A program made the translations under genes and the position numbers. 64,000 nt of DNA from an uncultured Paludibaculum sp. GTDB taxonomy: Bacteria > Acidobacteriota > Terriglobia > Bryobacterales > Bryobacteraceae. This document shows, one piece after another, positions 26,200-35,688 of this stretch. The notes below the pieces were generated by a model that saw nothing but the letters and a program-made list of their open reading frames with translations, was not told the origin of the DNA and did no database searches. Each line of letters begins with the position of its first letter. The stretch's first letter is position 1. Location: assembly GCF_963665245.1 (NCBI RefSeq), contig NZ_OY762269.1, forward strand, positions 62,001-126,000, read 5' to 3'.

Positions 26200-27635
26200 T
26201 ACCCCTCCAACGCTTCACCAAATGATTCATCGAGCGCCCGGGCGGTGGCCGGGGCTCCTTGTGTTGCCAAGCATACGGTCATAAAGGCCACCAGACTGAC
26301 TACCGGCGGCAGCAGAGTGTCGAGGCCCGCCAGTTGTGGCGGCATGACGAAGTGACAGATGGCGCGCGCCAGCGTGCCCGAGAGGATACTGGCGATGGCG
26401 CCGTTGGAATTGGCCTTGCTCCAGTAGACTCCGAGGAACAGGGGAATGACGCAGCCCGCGAAAACGATGTCGAAGGCGATGACGAGAAGTATTCCGGGTT
26501 CCGGGCGAACATAGGCAATCCACGCCGCGGCGACTGCAGTGGGCAACGCCAGCGCGCGAGAGAGGAACAGCATGAACTCGTCGTCGAGGCGGCGCTGACT
26601 CCAGCGTTGATAGAGGTTGCGGGCGGCAACTACCGAGATCACGAGCATAGCGCCGTTCGCGGTGGACATCGAAGCGCCCAGCACGCCGACGAAGACCATG
26701 ATGCCGATGATCAGAGGCAGATGGCCCGAGGCAAACATCGGCAACACCATTCGGGGATCGCTCACTTTGCCTAGCGTGGCGACGGCGGCCAAGCTCAACA
26801 CGGTGCAGCAGAGGCCGATGACGATGGTCCAACCGCCGGCGTAGTAGCAGCCACGGCGGGCCGTGCCGGGCGTACGAGCGGAGAAGACGCGCTCCATGAA
26901 GTCGAGCGCCATCGCGTTGCCGAAGGCGAGGGAGATGATGGTGGCCCAGTTGGCCAAGCCGCCGTCCTTGACAGTGGTCAGTGCGGTCAGGCTGGTGGTA
27001 GCGGCTGGCACGCGCGCCAGGATGGCCGACCAGTCCTGCGTCCAGAGGACGTAGCCCGCGGCCAAGAGGAAGCCGACGATGGCGACGTGAATCTGAAAGA
27101 AATCGGTCCAGATCGCAGCGTAGAGTCCGCCGGCGATGGTGTAGAGGAAGATCACGCTGGTGGCAATGAGGAGACACACACCGTAGCCCCAGCCGCTCAC
27201 CACCGAGAGGATCCACGCGACAGCGCTCAGGTTGCCCGCCACGAGCACGATGAAGCAGACGATGGTGAGGAGGGATGCGAGCAATTCAGCGGTCTTCGAG
27301 TAGCGGCGATAGAAGAACTCCGGGAGTGTGAGGAGGTTCATCTGGTTGAGCGGCGCGGCCAGAAATCGCCCTACCACGAAGAGGCTCAACGCCAAGCCCA
27401 AGGGGATGGCAGCACCTGCCCAGAGGTTGCTGGAGTAGGCCAACGCTACGTTGCCGAGCGTCGCATTGCCGTCAATTGCCTGCGCCGCCAGAGCGGTACC
27501 CACCACGATGAACGGCATCGACTTGCCGCACACAGTGTAACGCCGGCTGGATCCTTGCACCTGGGTGTAGGTATACAACCCAATGCACAGAGAAATGGCC
27601 ATGAATATCACGACCGGCCAGAACATGACCGACAT
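26199..27635 (-). CDS. Sodium/solute symporter (SSS family)
   Basis: Inner-membrane symporter of 478 residues with about 13 hydrophobic helices. SSS features include QAIDGNATLGNVALAYSSNLW in the first core helix, LLTLPEFFYRRYSKTAE, YTIAGGLYAAIWTDFFQ (the family's GGL-A-TD-Q signature) and a GVLGASMSTANGAML helix. It is the first gene of the operon that runs to allophanate hydrolase, so it is a good candidate importer for guanidine, urea or a related compound. AAGGA lies about 10 nt before the ATG. No riboswitch-like leader was recognised upstream. Confidence 0.9.
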   Translation of the reverse strand: MSVMFWPVVIFMAISLCIGLYTYTQVQGSSRRYTVCGKSMPFIVVGTALAAQAIDGNATLGNVALAYSSNLWAGAAIPLGLALSLFVVGRFLAAPLNQMNLLTLPEFFYRRYSKTAELLASLLTIVCFIVLVAGNLSAVAWILSVVSGWGYGVCLLIATSVIFLYTIAGGLYAAIWTDFFQIHVAIVGFLLAAGYVLWTQDWSAILARVPAATTSLTALTTVKDGGLANWATIISLAFGNAMALDFMERVFSARTPGTARRGCYYAGGWTIVIGLCCTVLSLAAVATLGKVSDPRMVLPMFASGHLPLIIGIMVFVGVLGASMSTANGAMLVISVVAARNLYQRWSQRRLDDEFMLFLSRALALPTAVAAAWIAYVRPEPGILLVIAFDIVFAGCVIPLFLGVYWSKANSNGAIASILSGTLARAICHFVMPPQLAGLDTLLPPVVSLVAFMTVCLATQGAPATARALDESFGEALEG

Positions 27636-27922
27636 GGCAAGGGTGTCCTTATGCTGTTGGATTTGGAAACGATGCTGACGGAGCCCAGTGGCCGATGACG
27701 GGGGGAGCCTGCGAACACTGCAGGTAGGTGGATACAGTCTAGCGCATTTCCTGTTGACTTTGTAACGGGACTAACGCAAACTCGTGTGAAACTGGGTCAA
27801 CCAATTCGTCACGCACTGACGTCCGTTTGAATACCCCGCTCGTGTTCTCCCCGTAGAGCCAAGTCTTCCCGTCATCGGCCCAATCCGACTCCGCTCGAAA
27901 TACAAAAACAGGGGAAGTAGAC
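27636..27922. other. Divergent intergenic region
   Basis: A 287-nt space between the symporter operon and the second TonB-dependent receptor, with lower GC than its surroundings. On the minus strand TTACAA and TAGACT, 18 nt apart around 27740-27770, could be a weak promoter. On the plus strand there is TTGACT at 27754-27759 without a convincing -10 box. I could not see the conserved blocks of a guanidine-I (ykkC) riboswitch on the minus strand. Confidence 0.3.
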
Positions 27923-30900
27923 GTGTATCGATTGCTGTTACTACTCGCGGTCATGCTGTTGCCATTGGCCGCTCAAACCAGCTCGCTTCAGGGGACTGTC
28001 AGTGATTCTCAAGGGGCTACCGTTCCCAATGCCATCGTTAATCTGACCAATACCGAGACTTCGCTCGCGCGCAAGACAGTTACCAGCGAATCCGGTTCCT
28101 ATACCTTCGTCCAGGTACCCCCTGGCAACTATCGTGTCGAAGCCCAGGCGCCGGGTTTTCGTACCCAACTGCAGGAAGTACGGCTCCAGATCAATGTTCC
28201 GTTGACGCTCAACATTAAGTTGGAACTGGGGTTGGTCACCGAGACTGTCAGTGTCGAGGCGGATGCAACCTCCGTCAACACTCAGAACGCTACTATCGGC
28301 AGTCCGTTTACACAGACGCAGATTCGTCAGTTGCCTCTGCAAACTCGCAACGTCGTTGAGTTGCTGAGTCTGCAACCGGGTGTTACCTCTCAAGGCAACG
28401 TCATGGGCGCCAAGCGCGACCAGAACAACGTCACACTCGATGGTGTTGACGTCAACGACAATCAGAGCGCGGGCACGTCGAACGATGATCGCGGCTTCTT
28501 TGCCGCACTGCCTGTACCGTTGGACTCCGTACAGGAGTTTCGTGTGACCGTGGCTGGTCAGGGTGCCGATCAAGGCCGCTCCGCGGGCGGTCAGGTCGCA
28601 CTGGTGACGAAGAGCGGGTCGAATCAGTACCATGGTTCGCTCTATGAGTTCCACCGTAACGTGAAAACCGCAGCCAACGACTGGTTCAGTAACCGCGCCG
28701 GCATCCCTCGCGAGAACCTTATTCGCAATCTTTACGGCGCTTCGTTTGGCGGCAAGATCATCAAGGATCGAGCATTCTTCTTCTTCAACTGGGAGGAGCG
28801 CAAAGACCGTTCCGCCACTGCTCAAAGCCGCGCCGTACCCACGGAGACGATGAAGGCCGGCACAATGCGCTTCCGCATGAGCAACGGGCAGATTGGTGAG
28901 CTCACTCCGCAGGAGTTGAAAGCGGTGGATCCGCTGACTCTTGGTGCATCGCAGACGATGCTCGACATCATGAAGCAGTATCCGGTCGGAAACGACTTGG
29001 CCGGCGGCGCTGATCGTGGCCTGAACTTCTCGCTGTTCCGTTTCAACGCTCCGCTGACGCGGAACGACCGGGCTCTCGTTTCCAAGATGGATTTCAATCT
29101 GGACCGCAGCGCCAAGCACACGCTGATGTTGCGCGGCACGCTCGCCGACAACTCGCGCGACCAGGTGCTGGCGCAGTTCCCAGGCCAGGACGCTGCCGCG
29201 CGTAATCTGGACAACTCCAAGGGCTTGGCCGCGCGCTATACCGCCGTGCTGTCACCCACGATTGTGAACGTATTCAGCTATGGCTACACGCGGCTCGGTA
29301 TTGCCCAGTCCGGCACGCAGGGGCCTTCACTGACCTTCGGCACGCTGGCCACTTTGCAGAACTTCACCCGCGGGTTTGGCCGGTTCATCCCCACTCATAA
29401 CCTGACTAACGACACCACCTGGATGAAGGGCACTCACACGGTGCAATACGGAATCAACTTCCGTCTCATCCAGAACGACCGTAACTCATTCACTACGTCT
29501 TACCCGAGCTACAGTTTCAGCCGCAACACACTGCGCGGTCTGGGTTCGGACATCACCGCATCGGTCACTGACTACATGCGCACGAAGTATGGCAACTCGT
29601 CCCTGAACCTCTCAGAGGCCACACAGGTGACCAATGCGATGGGCGCGTTGTTGGGATTGGTGAACCAGTACAGCGTTACGTACAACTTCGGCGCCGACGG
29701 CAAGGCTGTCCCCGTGGGCGATCCCATTTCGCGCAGCTTCGCTACGAAGGAGTATGAGTTCTACATTCAGGATTCGTGGAAGGTACGCAAGGACCTGACC
29801 CTCACTTATGGCCTGCGTTACGGCAGCTACCAGGTGCCCTACGAGAAGAACGGTGTCCAGGTGGTGCCCACGGTCGATCTGGAGCAGTACTTCGCCGAGC
29901 GCGTCGGTGCCTCGATGGCTGGCGTGTCTGGTGCTACCATGCCGAACGCCTCGCTCACTTACGCACTGGGCGGACCGGTGAACAACGGCCGCGGCTGGTT
30001 CGGGCGCGACAACAACAACTGGGCGCCGCGCGTCGGCTTCGCCTATGCTCCGGTCAGCGACTCATTCTGGGGCCGGCTGTTCGGGAAAGGCAGCGTGCTG
30101 CGTGGCGGCGCCGCAATGCTCTACGACAGATATGGCAGCGATATGGTCGTGAACTTCGATCAGTCGGGCTCGCCCGGACTGGCCACTCAGGTGACCCAGC
30201 CTCGCAACACCAATTTCTCAGACTCGGCGCGGTATACCGGTGGCAATTTGCCCACCTTGCCTTCCGCGCCCGTCAACAACGGATTCCCGTACACGCCTCC
30301 GACGATTCTGGGTGGTTTCAACTCCAACACGGGGGTCGCTGCCCACCTGGTGGCGCCATATTCCTACTTGCTCAACCTGAGCTACGCACGCGAAACGAAG
30401 CAGCACATTACCGTGGAAGTGGGCTACGTGGGACGCCTGTCGCGCAAGGGCCTGTTGCAGCAGGACTTCTTCCAGCCGCTTACGGAGTTCAAGGACCCCA
30501 AGTCCGGCCAGACATGGTCACAGGCGGCCGGTATTCTGCGCAACTACTACGAGAAGGGCATCACGCCGGCGCAAGTGAAGGCCAATCCCGGGCTCATCCC
30601 CACCGTTCCGTTCTTCGAGAATATGTTCCCGGGCGCCGCTGGTTACGAGTTCGCGGGCAGCCCGACAGCCAACTACTTCTACACCACCTACGGCACGTAT
30701 GCAGGCAGCGACCTGGATGCTCTCAACGATATGGATCGCGAACGCCAAGCCGACGGCAGCTGCATCTCCGTGCTGGGCTGCAACACGTTCTTCCCGCTGC
30801 AGAACGCCGGTATGCGGGTTTGGGTCAATGCCAACAATGCCAGCTACAACGCGGGTACTCTCGTTATTCGCCGCCCGGTGTCCAAGGGCTGGGGTTTTGA

Positions 30901-31603
30901 CTTCAACTACACGCTCTCGCACTCCTTCGACATCCAGTCGTCGGGCGAATCCGGAGCCGGCAGCGGCGGCGCTGTGATTCAGAACTCGTTTAATCCGAAG
31001 GAGTCCTACGCGTCGTCGGACTTCGACATCCGCCATAACATCACCGCGAACACGGTGGTCGAACTCCCCTTCGGCAAAGGCAAGATGCTGTTTCATGACA
31101 TCCCCGGTTGGGTGAACCAGTTCGTGGGCGGATGGCAGGCATCGATGCTGAGCCGGTACCGCACCGCGATGCCCCTCAGCATCTCGGTGGGTGGCGTCTA
31201 TCCTACCAACTATCTCAACGGCTCCATTGCGGTCCTCAAGCCGGGAGCCACCATGCCGTCCACCGGTGTGCAGTATAACCAGAACGGCAATCCCAGCATC
31301 TTCGCCAACACCAACGCTGGCGACAGCTTCTACGGACAGTTCCCGGGCCGCGTTGGCACCCGCAACATTGTTCGGGGCGCACCGCTCGTGAACTTTGATC
31401 TGTCCTTGGGCAAGTCGTTCCAGTTGCCCTTTGAGGGCCACTCAGTGCAGTTCCGTGCTGAGGCCTTCAATGCTTTCAACAATGTGAACTTCGCGGATTC
31501 GACGATGTCGCTGACGCTGTCGACTCCTGGAACGTTCGGCCAGTTCACATCCACGGCCACTCAGGCCCGCGTGATGCAATTCGCCCTGCGTTACGAGTTC
31601 TAG
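27923..31603 (+). CDS. Oar-like TonB-dependent receptor, second copy
   Basis: Outer-membrane receptor of 1226 residues. The signal peptide (MYRLLLLLAVMLLPLAAQ) is followed by a carboxypeptidase-regulatory-like domain (LQGTVSDSQGATVPNAIVNL), a plug (NNVTLDGVDVND, ALVTKSGSNQYHGS) and a barrel ending in MQFALRYEF, the aromatic outer-membrane signature. The start is GTG at 27923 with AGGGGA upstream. Codon usage is more relaxed, with more T-ending codons, than in the first receptor. It is transcribed alone, away from the guanidine operon, and ends at a strong hairpin. The substrate is unknown. Confidence 0.92.
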   Translation: MYRLLLLLAVMLLPLAAQTSSLQGTVSDSQGATVPNAIVNLTNTETSLARKTVTSESGSYTFVQVPPGNYRVEAQAPGFRTQLQEVRLQINVPLTLNIKLELGLVTETVSVEADATSVNTQNATIGSPFTQTQIRQLPLQTRNVVELLSLQPGVTSQGNVMGAKRDQNNVTLDGVDVNDNQSAGTSNDDRGFFAALPVPLDSVQEFRVTVAGQGADQGRSAGGQVALVTKSGSNQYHGSLYEFHRNVKTAANDWFSNRAGIPRENLIRNLYGASFGGKIIKDRAFFFFNWEERKDRSATAQSRAVPTETMKAGTMRFRMSNGQIGELTPQELKAVDPLTLGASQTMLDIMKQYPVGNDLAGGADRGLNFSLFRFNAPLTRNDRALVSKMDFNLDRSAKHTLMLRGTLADNSRDQVLAQFPGQDAAARNLDNSKGLAARYTAVLSPTIVNVFSYGYTRLGIAQSGTQGPSLTFGTLATLQNFTRGFGRFIPTHNLTNDTTWMKGTHTVQYGINFRLIQNDRNSFTTSYPSYSFSRNTLRGLGSDITASVTDYMRTKYGNSSLNLSEATQVTNAMGALLGLVNQYSVTYNFGADGKAVPVGDPISRSFATKEYEFYIQDSWKVRKDLTLTYGLRYGSYQVPYEKNGVQVVPTVDLEQYFAERVGASMAGVSGATMPNASLTYALGGPVNNGRGWFGRDNNNWAPRVGFAYAPVSDSFWGRLFGKGSVLRGGAAMLYDRYGSDMVVNFDQSGSPGLATQVTQPRNTNFSDSARYTGGNLPTLPSAPVNNGFPYTPPTILGGFNSNTGVAAHLVAPYSYLLNLSYARETKQHITVEVGYVGRLSRKGLLQQDFFQPLTEFKDPKSGQTWSQAAGILRNYYEKGITPAQVKANPGLIPTVPFFENMFPGAAGYEFAGSPTANYFYTTYGTYAGSDLDALNDMDRERQADGSCISVLGCNTFFPLQNAGMRVWVNANNASYNAGTLVIRRPVSKGWGFDFNYTLSHSFDIQSSGESGAGSGGAVIQNSFNPKESYASSDFDIRHNITANTVVELPFGKGKMLFHDIPGWVNQFVGGWQASMLSRYRTAMPLSISVGGVYPTNYLNGSIAVLKPGATMPSTGVQYNQNGNPSIFANTNAGDSFYGQFPGRVGTRNIVRGAPLVNFDLSLGKSFQLPFEGHSVQFRAEAFNAFNNVNFADSTMSLTLSTPGTFGQFTSTATQARVMQFALRYEF

Positions 31604-31610
31604 TCTGCGA

Positions 31611-31657
31611 AAGGGGCGTTCCCGGGTGTCTCACGACGCCGGGGAACGCCCCTTCTT
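31611..31657. terminator. Probable bidirectional terminator
   Basis: AAGGGGCGTTCCCGG (31611-31625) pairs with CCGGGGAACGCCCCTT (31639-31654), giving a stem of about 15 bp with one bulge and a 13-nt loop, followed by CTTT. It lies between the stop of the receptor gene and the stop of nusB on the opposite strand, so it can serve both. Confidence 0.8.
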
Positions 31658-31682
31658 TGTGTCCCAACTCCGTGTGGAGTGG

Positions 31683-32147
31683 TCAGTTCTCAGTCGCTTG
31701 CGCCGGAGGGAAGAGCACCTTGCGAACCGCGTCCAACACGCCGTTGAGGAACGGCACTGCTTCTTCCTCGGAGTAACGCCGGGCCAGTTCCAGCGCTTCG
31801 TCGATGACCACCGCTGGCGGTGTTCCGACGTGTTTCATTTCGTAGACGGCCATTCGCAACAGGTTGCGGTCGACAATCGGCATGCGTTCAAGCCGCCAGT
31901 TTTCCGCCCGCTTGGCGATGTAGCCGTCAAGCTCCACTACATTTGCCGAAGTTCCGCGAACCAGGCTTTCCATGAACTGATCGTGGGCGGGTGGTTCGGC
32001 CGGCTCTTCACCGGTTTCTTCTTCAGTCTCGGCTGTGATTAGCGAGTCGTAGAACGCCTGAATGGCGTCGTCAATCGGCAGCTTGCGGACATCCCACAGG
32101 AAGAGAACCTGCACTGCGCGGTGGCGCGATTTGCGTCTGGCTGGCAT
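31683..32147 (-). CDS. nusB: Transcription antitermination factor NusB
   Basis: All-helical RNA-binding factor of 154 residues acting with NusE/S10 on boxA in ribosomal RNA antitermination. The N-terminal arginine-rich segment RRKSRHRAVQVLFLWD binds RNA, and the C-terminal signature TPPAVVIDEALELARRYSEE...FLNGVLDAV is diagnostic. An acidic Glu-rich insert (about 42-52) is longer than usual. It lies 13 nt after ribH, a pairing common in many bacteria. Confidence 0.95.
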   Translation of the reverse strand: MPARRKSRHRAVQVLFLWDVRKLPIDDAIQAFYDSLITAETEEETGEEPAEPPAHDQFMESLVRGTSANVVELDGYIAKRAENWRLERMPIVDRNLLRMAVYEMKHVGTPPAVVIDEALELARRYSEEEAVPFLNGVLDAVRKVLFPPAQATEN

Positions 32148-32160
32148 TCTGACGTTTCTG

Positions 32161-32640
32161 CTAGCTCAGCGTGCTGAGCGATTTGACAAGGTTTGCCATT
32201 TCGATCGCCGTCATCGCGGACTCGAAGCCCTTGTTGCCGCCCTTGGCGCCGGCGCGGTCAATGGCCTGTTCGAGGGTGTTCGTGGTGAGAACCCCAAATG
32301 CGATAGGAATGCCGGTTTCGAGCGAGACGTGCGCGAGTCCCTTGGCGGCTTCACCCGCAACGTAATCAAAATGAGGAGTTTCTCCACGAATGACGGCGCC
32401 CAGGCAGATGACGCCATGGTGACGTTTCTGGCGGGCGAGTTGGGCGGCGACGACCGGCATTTCCCACGATCCCGGCACCTTGGCGATCTCGATATCGGCC
32501 TGGTCGACTCCGGCACGGCTGAGTGCATCGAGCGCGCCGTTCAGCAACCGTTCGGTGATGAAGCTGTTAAAGCGGCTGACGATGAGGGCGAATTTCAAGC
32601 CCTTCCCGTCGAGGTTGCCCTCAAAGACCTTGTGCGACAT
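32161..32640 (-). CDS. ribH: 6,7-dimethyl-8-ribityllumazine synthase
   Basis: Penultimate enzyme of riboflavin synthesis, 159 residues, condensing the diaminouracil with 3,4-dihydroxy-2-butanone phosphate in a large icosahedral or pentameric shell. The substrate phenylalanine lies in SRFN, PGSWEMP forms the first loop, and GAVIRGETPHFDYV carries the catalytic His and the phosphate Arg. The C-terminal motif NKGFESAMTAIEMANL is typical. It is divergent from lepA with only 34 nt between starts, and directly upstream of nusB. Confidence 0.96.
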   Translation of the reverse strand: MSHKVFEGNLDGKGLKFALIVSRFNSFITERLLNGALDALSRAGVDQADIEIAKVPGSWEMPVVAAQLARQKRHHGVICLGAVIRGETPHFDYVAGEAAKGLAHVSLETGIPIAFGVLTTNTLEQAIDRAGAKGGNKGFESAMTAIEMANLVKSLSTLS

Positions 32641-32674
32641 ATGGGATAATTAGGGGACTCTCCCAGTTTACAGC

Positions 32675-34489
32675 ATGGATCCCGCCTACATCAGGAACTT
32701 CTCGATCATCGCCCACATCGACCACGGCAAGTCGACTCTGGCGGATCGGTTGCTCGAATATACCGGCGCGCTCTCGCAGCGCGAAATGAAAGAACAAGTC
32801 CTTGATTCCATGGATCTGGAGCGTGAGCGTGGCATCACGATCAAAGCTCATGCGGTGCGGTTGGAATACCACGCCGACGACGGTCATCTGTACCAACTGA
32901 ACCTGATCGATACGCCCGGCCATGTGGACTTTACCTATGAAGTCTCCCGCAGCTTGCAGGCGTGCGAAGGTGCATTGCTGGTGGTGGACGCGAGCCAGGG
33001 CGTCGAAGCGCAGACGCTGGCGAACACCTACCTGGCGATCCACCACAACCTGGAACTGATCCCTGTTATCAACAAGATCGACTTGCCGTCGGCGGAGCCG
33101 GAGCGGATCAAGGAACAGATCGAAAATATAATCGGGCTGGACGCGAGCGAGGCTGTTCTGGCCAGCGCCAAGAGCGGCATCGGTATCCATGAGATCTGCG
33201 AGGCGGTGGTGAAGCGCGTGCCACATGCCAAGGGCGATCCGGACAAGCCGCTGCGGGCGTTGATCTTCGATTCCTGGTTTGACCCGTATCGCGGTGTGAT
33301 CATCCTGACGCGTATTCTCGACGGCAAGGTGAGGAAGGGGCAGAAGATCCGCCTGTGGACGACGGAATCTACATATGAAGTAGATGGACTAGGATTCCAG
33401 TCGCCGAAGCCGATTCCGTGTGACGAGCTGAGCGCGGGCGAGGTCGGATTCCTGTTCGCGAACATCAAGACCGTGTCAGACGCGAAGATCGGCGACACGA
33501 TTTACGAGGCGGCGCGGCCGATCACCGAGCCGCTACCGGGCTTTGAAGAGATGAAGCCGATGGTGTTCGCGGGTCTCTATCCTATTGAGAGTCATGAGCA
33601 CGGGCTGCTGCGGGACGCGCTGGAGAAGCTGCGTCTGAACGACTCGGCGTTTAACTTCGAGCCGGAAAACTCGGTGGCGCTGGGCTTTGGGTTCCGGTGC
33701 GGATTCCTGGGGCTACTACATTTGGAGATTGTTCAGGAGCGACTGGAGCGCGAGTTCCAGATCGACCTGATTACGACGGCTCCGGGTGTGCGGTATCTGA
33801 TCACGTTGGGCAGCGGCGACGTATTGGAAGTGGACAATCCCACGAAGTGGCCGAATCCTAGCGAGATCATCAAGATCGAAGAGCCCATCATCGACGCGAC
33901 GGTGATCACCAGGGAAGAGTACCTGGGCGAGATTCTGAAGCTGCTGGAAGAGAAGCGCGGCGATCAGAAGAAGTTCGAGCACATCGGCGGCGGCCGCGTG
34001 ATGCTGGTTTACGAGATGCCGCTCAACGAAGTGGTGCTGGACTTCTACGACCGGCTGAAATCGGCTTCGCGCGGATACGCCTCGCTCGATTACCATCTGT
34101 CGGGCCATCGCGTTTCGCCGATGGTGAAGATGGACGTGCTGGTGGCGGGCGATCCAGTGGATGCGCTGTCGATCATCGTCCACAAGGATTTCGCGTATGA
34201 GCGCGGCAAGGGCCTCATTGAACGGCTGCGGAAACTGATTCCGCGGCAGCAGTTCGAGGTGGCGCTGCAGGCGGCGATCGGGGCGAAGATCATTGCCAGA
34301 GAGTCGATCGCGGCGCTGCGGAAGAACGTGATTGCCAAGTGCTACGGCGGAGACATTTCGCGCAAGCGAAAGCTGCTGGAAAAGCAAAAAGAGGGCAAGC
34401 GCCGGATGAAGCGCGTGGGCCGGGTGGAGATTCCGCAGGAGGCGTTCCTGTCGGTGCTGAAGGTGAGCCAGGGCAGCAGCGAGGACTGA
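32675..34489 (+). CDS. lepA: Elongation factor 4 (LepA)
   Basis: Ribosome-associated back-translocating GTPase of 604 residues, the usual length. G1 is AHIDHGKST, switch I RGITIKA, G3 DTPGHVDF and G4 NKIDLP. The LepA-specific C-terminal domain ends in GKKRMK-like residues (KQKEGKRRMKRVGRVEIPQEAF). The ATG lies 34 nt from the divergent ribH start, with little room for a promoter apart from the AT-rich GGATAATTAG. Confidence 0.97.
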   Translation: MDPAYIRNFSIIAHIDHGKSTLADRLLEYTGALSQREMKEQVLDSMDLERERGITIKAHAVRLEYHADDGHLYQLNLIDTPGHVDFTYEVSRSLQACEGALLVVDASQGVEAQTLANTYLAIHHNLELIPVINKIDLPSAEPERIKEQIENIIGLDASEAVLASAKSGIGIHEICEAVVKRVPHAKGDPDKPLRALIFDSWFDPYRGVIILTRILDGKVRKGQKIRLWTTESTYEVDGLGFQSPKPIPCDELSAGEVGFLFANIKTVSDAKIGDTIYEAARPITEPLPGFEEMKPMVFAGLYPIESHEHGLLRDALEKLRLNDSAFNFEPENSVALGFGFRCGFLGLLHLEIVQERLEREFQIDLITTAPGVRYLITLGSGDVLEVDNPTKWPNPSEIIKIEEPIIDATVITREEYLGEILKLLEEKRGDQKKFEHIGGGRVMLVYEMPLNEVVLDFYDRLKSASRGYASLDYHLSGHRVSPMVKMDVLVAGDPVDALSIIVHKDFAYERGKGLIERLRKLIPRQQFEVALQAAIGAKIIARESIAALRKNVIAKCYGGDISRKRKLLEKQKEGKRRMKRVGRVEIPQEAFLSVLKVSQGSSED

Positions 34490-34498
34490 GTTTCGCCG

Positions 34499-34999
34499 CT
34501 ACTTCGCCAGACCCTTGAACTGTTGGCGAACCTCGTCCAACGCCTTCGCGGTTGAGATACCCGAATAGCTCCAAACCATGCGGCCCTGTGCGTCCAGCAG
34601 GACCACGAGTGGATCGTCATCCTTGGGCGGCTTCAGGATCTGGCGCCACTGCTTTTCGCCTTGGTACAGGAGAATCGTGTGTTCCTGCTGAGGGGCTGGC
34701 ATGTCTTTGCGCATTCCACTCCGGATCATGGGGCGGACGAAACGCGGCGCCGATTCCAGCATCGCTACCGACCAGACCGGTAAGCCTTCCTTTGCCAGTG
34801 GAGTCGTCCAGCCTCTGGTGGTTTCTCCCGCTTTCCTGCTGAAGCTCCAGACGAGAATGACCGGCTTGCCCCCGAACGCCTGAGGGATGGCCAGTTTCCG
34901 GCCGGACAGGGTCTCCGCCTGAGTAGCGGGCAGCGGTTGAGCCGTCGCCACGGCAGTCAATGTGGCTGCCAGGAAGAGGTAGCGGATCAGGAGCTTCAC
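34499..34999 (-). CDS. Exported thioredoxin-fold-like protein of unknown function
   Basis: Protein of 166 residues with an N-terminal signal peptide (LIRYLFLAATLTAVATAQ). LSGRKLAIPQAFGGKPVILVWSF resembles the first strands of a peroxiredoxin/thioredoxin or Atp10-like fold, and PLVVLLDAQGRMVWSYSG resembles its C-terminal strand. There is no CxxC, so disulfide chemistry is unlikely. The start is GTG at 34999, overlapping the SGNH hydrolase stop as GTGA with no good ribosome site, so it depends on coupled translation. The function is not known. Confidence 0.75.
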   Translation of the reverse strand: MKLLIRYLFLAATLTAVATAQPLPATQAETLSGRKLAIPQAFGGKPVILVWSFSRKAGETTRGWTTPLAKEGLPVWSVAMLESAPRFVRPMIRSGMRKDMPAPQQEHTILLYQGEKQWRQILKPPKDDDPLVVLLDAQGRMVWSYSGISTAKALDEVRQQFKGLAK

Positions 35000-35646
35000 G
35001 GGAGCAACTTAGCCACGGACGCAGCTACCTGGGCCGCGAGGGCCTCGTAGCCTTTGGCGTTGAAGTGAACCCCGTCGGGGCCATGGTAGTCCGGATGGTC
35101 CTTAATCACTTCGAAGAGGTCATCCACGGGTAGGCCTTCCCTCTTCGCGAACGCGCAGGCGAGTTCGTTCCTTTTGATCATGCGGGCAGTCTTTGGCGCT
35201 ACCTGATCCAAGTGCTCCTTGACACGGACATCCGTGGTGGTCGCCCAGACGACGCGGGCCTTCGGCGCAAGACGGCGCAGGGTGGCCAGCATCTCCGGCA
35301 GGGCCGCCGCGTATACGTCCTCGCTGTACCCGTCGCCGTGCATGCCGTTGTTGAAATGAATCACGTCGAAGGTCTGCTCTTTGAGTACGAGGGCGACCTG
35401 ATCGAGAAGAGCGGGATCGCCGAGGCTCTTCGAGGTGGCCAGGCGGGCCACATAGGCCTTGTCCTTGAGCAGCGTTTCCACCTGTTTCCCGTAGCCCCTG
35501 GTAATGGAGTCGCCGATGAGCAGGACACGCGGCAGAGCGTGGACATTGGTGTCGGGCATCCAGACATCCAGCCATTCGATGTTCTCTCGGACAATCTGAG
35601 CCTGCAGAGGGAGCAGGAGGCTGGCGAGCAGGAGGAGGGTCTTCAT
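34996..35646 (-). CDS. Exported SGNH/GDSL hydrolase
   Basis: Secreted esterase or acetylhydrolase-like protein of 216 residues. After a short signal peptide (MKTLLLLASLLLPLQAQ), block I reads LLIGDSITRG with the nucleophile serine, block III holds FNNGMHGDGY, and block V DGVHFN supplies the Asp-His pair. ATG 35646 is preferred because it starts the signal peptide. The insertion sequence ends 58 nt upstream of this start, so the native promoter may have been displaced. Sugar O-acetyl esters are a plausible but unproven substrate. Confidence 0.87.
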   Translation of the reverse strand: MKTLLLLASLLLPLQAQIVRENIEWLDVWMPDTNVHALPRVLLIGDSITRGYGKQVETLLKDKAYVARLATSKSLGDPALLDQVALVLKEQTFDVIHFNNGMHGDGYSEDVYAAALPEMLATLRRLAPKARVVWATTTDVRVKEHLDQVAPKTARMIKRNELACAFAKREGLPVDDLFEVIKDHPDYHGPDGVHFNAKGYEALAAQVAASVAKLLP

Positions 35647-35688
35647 GCTTATGACGATCATGCTAGCAAGCGGGCGGCACCGCGGCCA

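Noticed and set aside
27636..27760. Small hairpin CCTGC...GCAGG as a guanidine-II type element
   Set aside because: The loop is not ACGR and there is no second matching hairpin.
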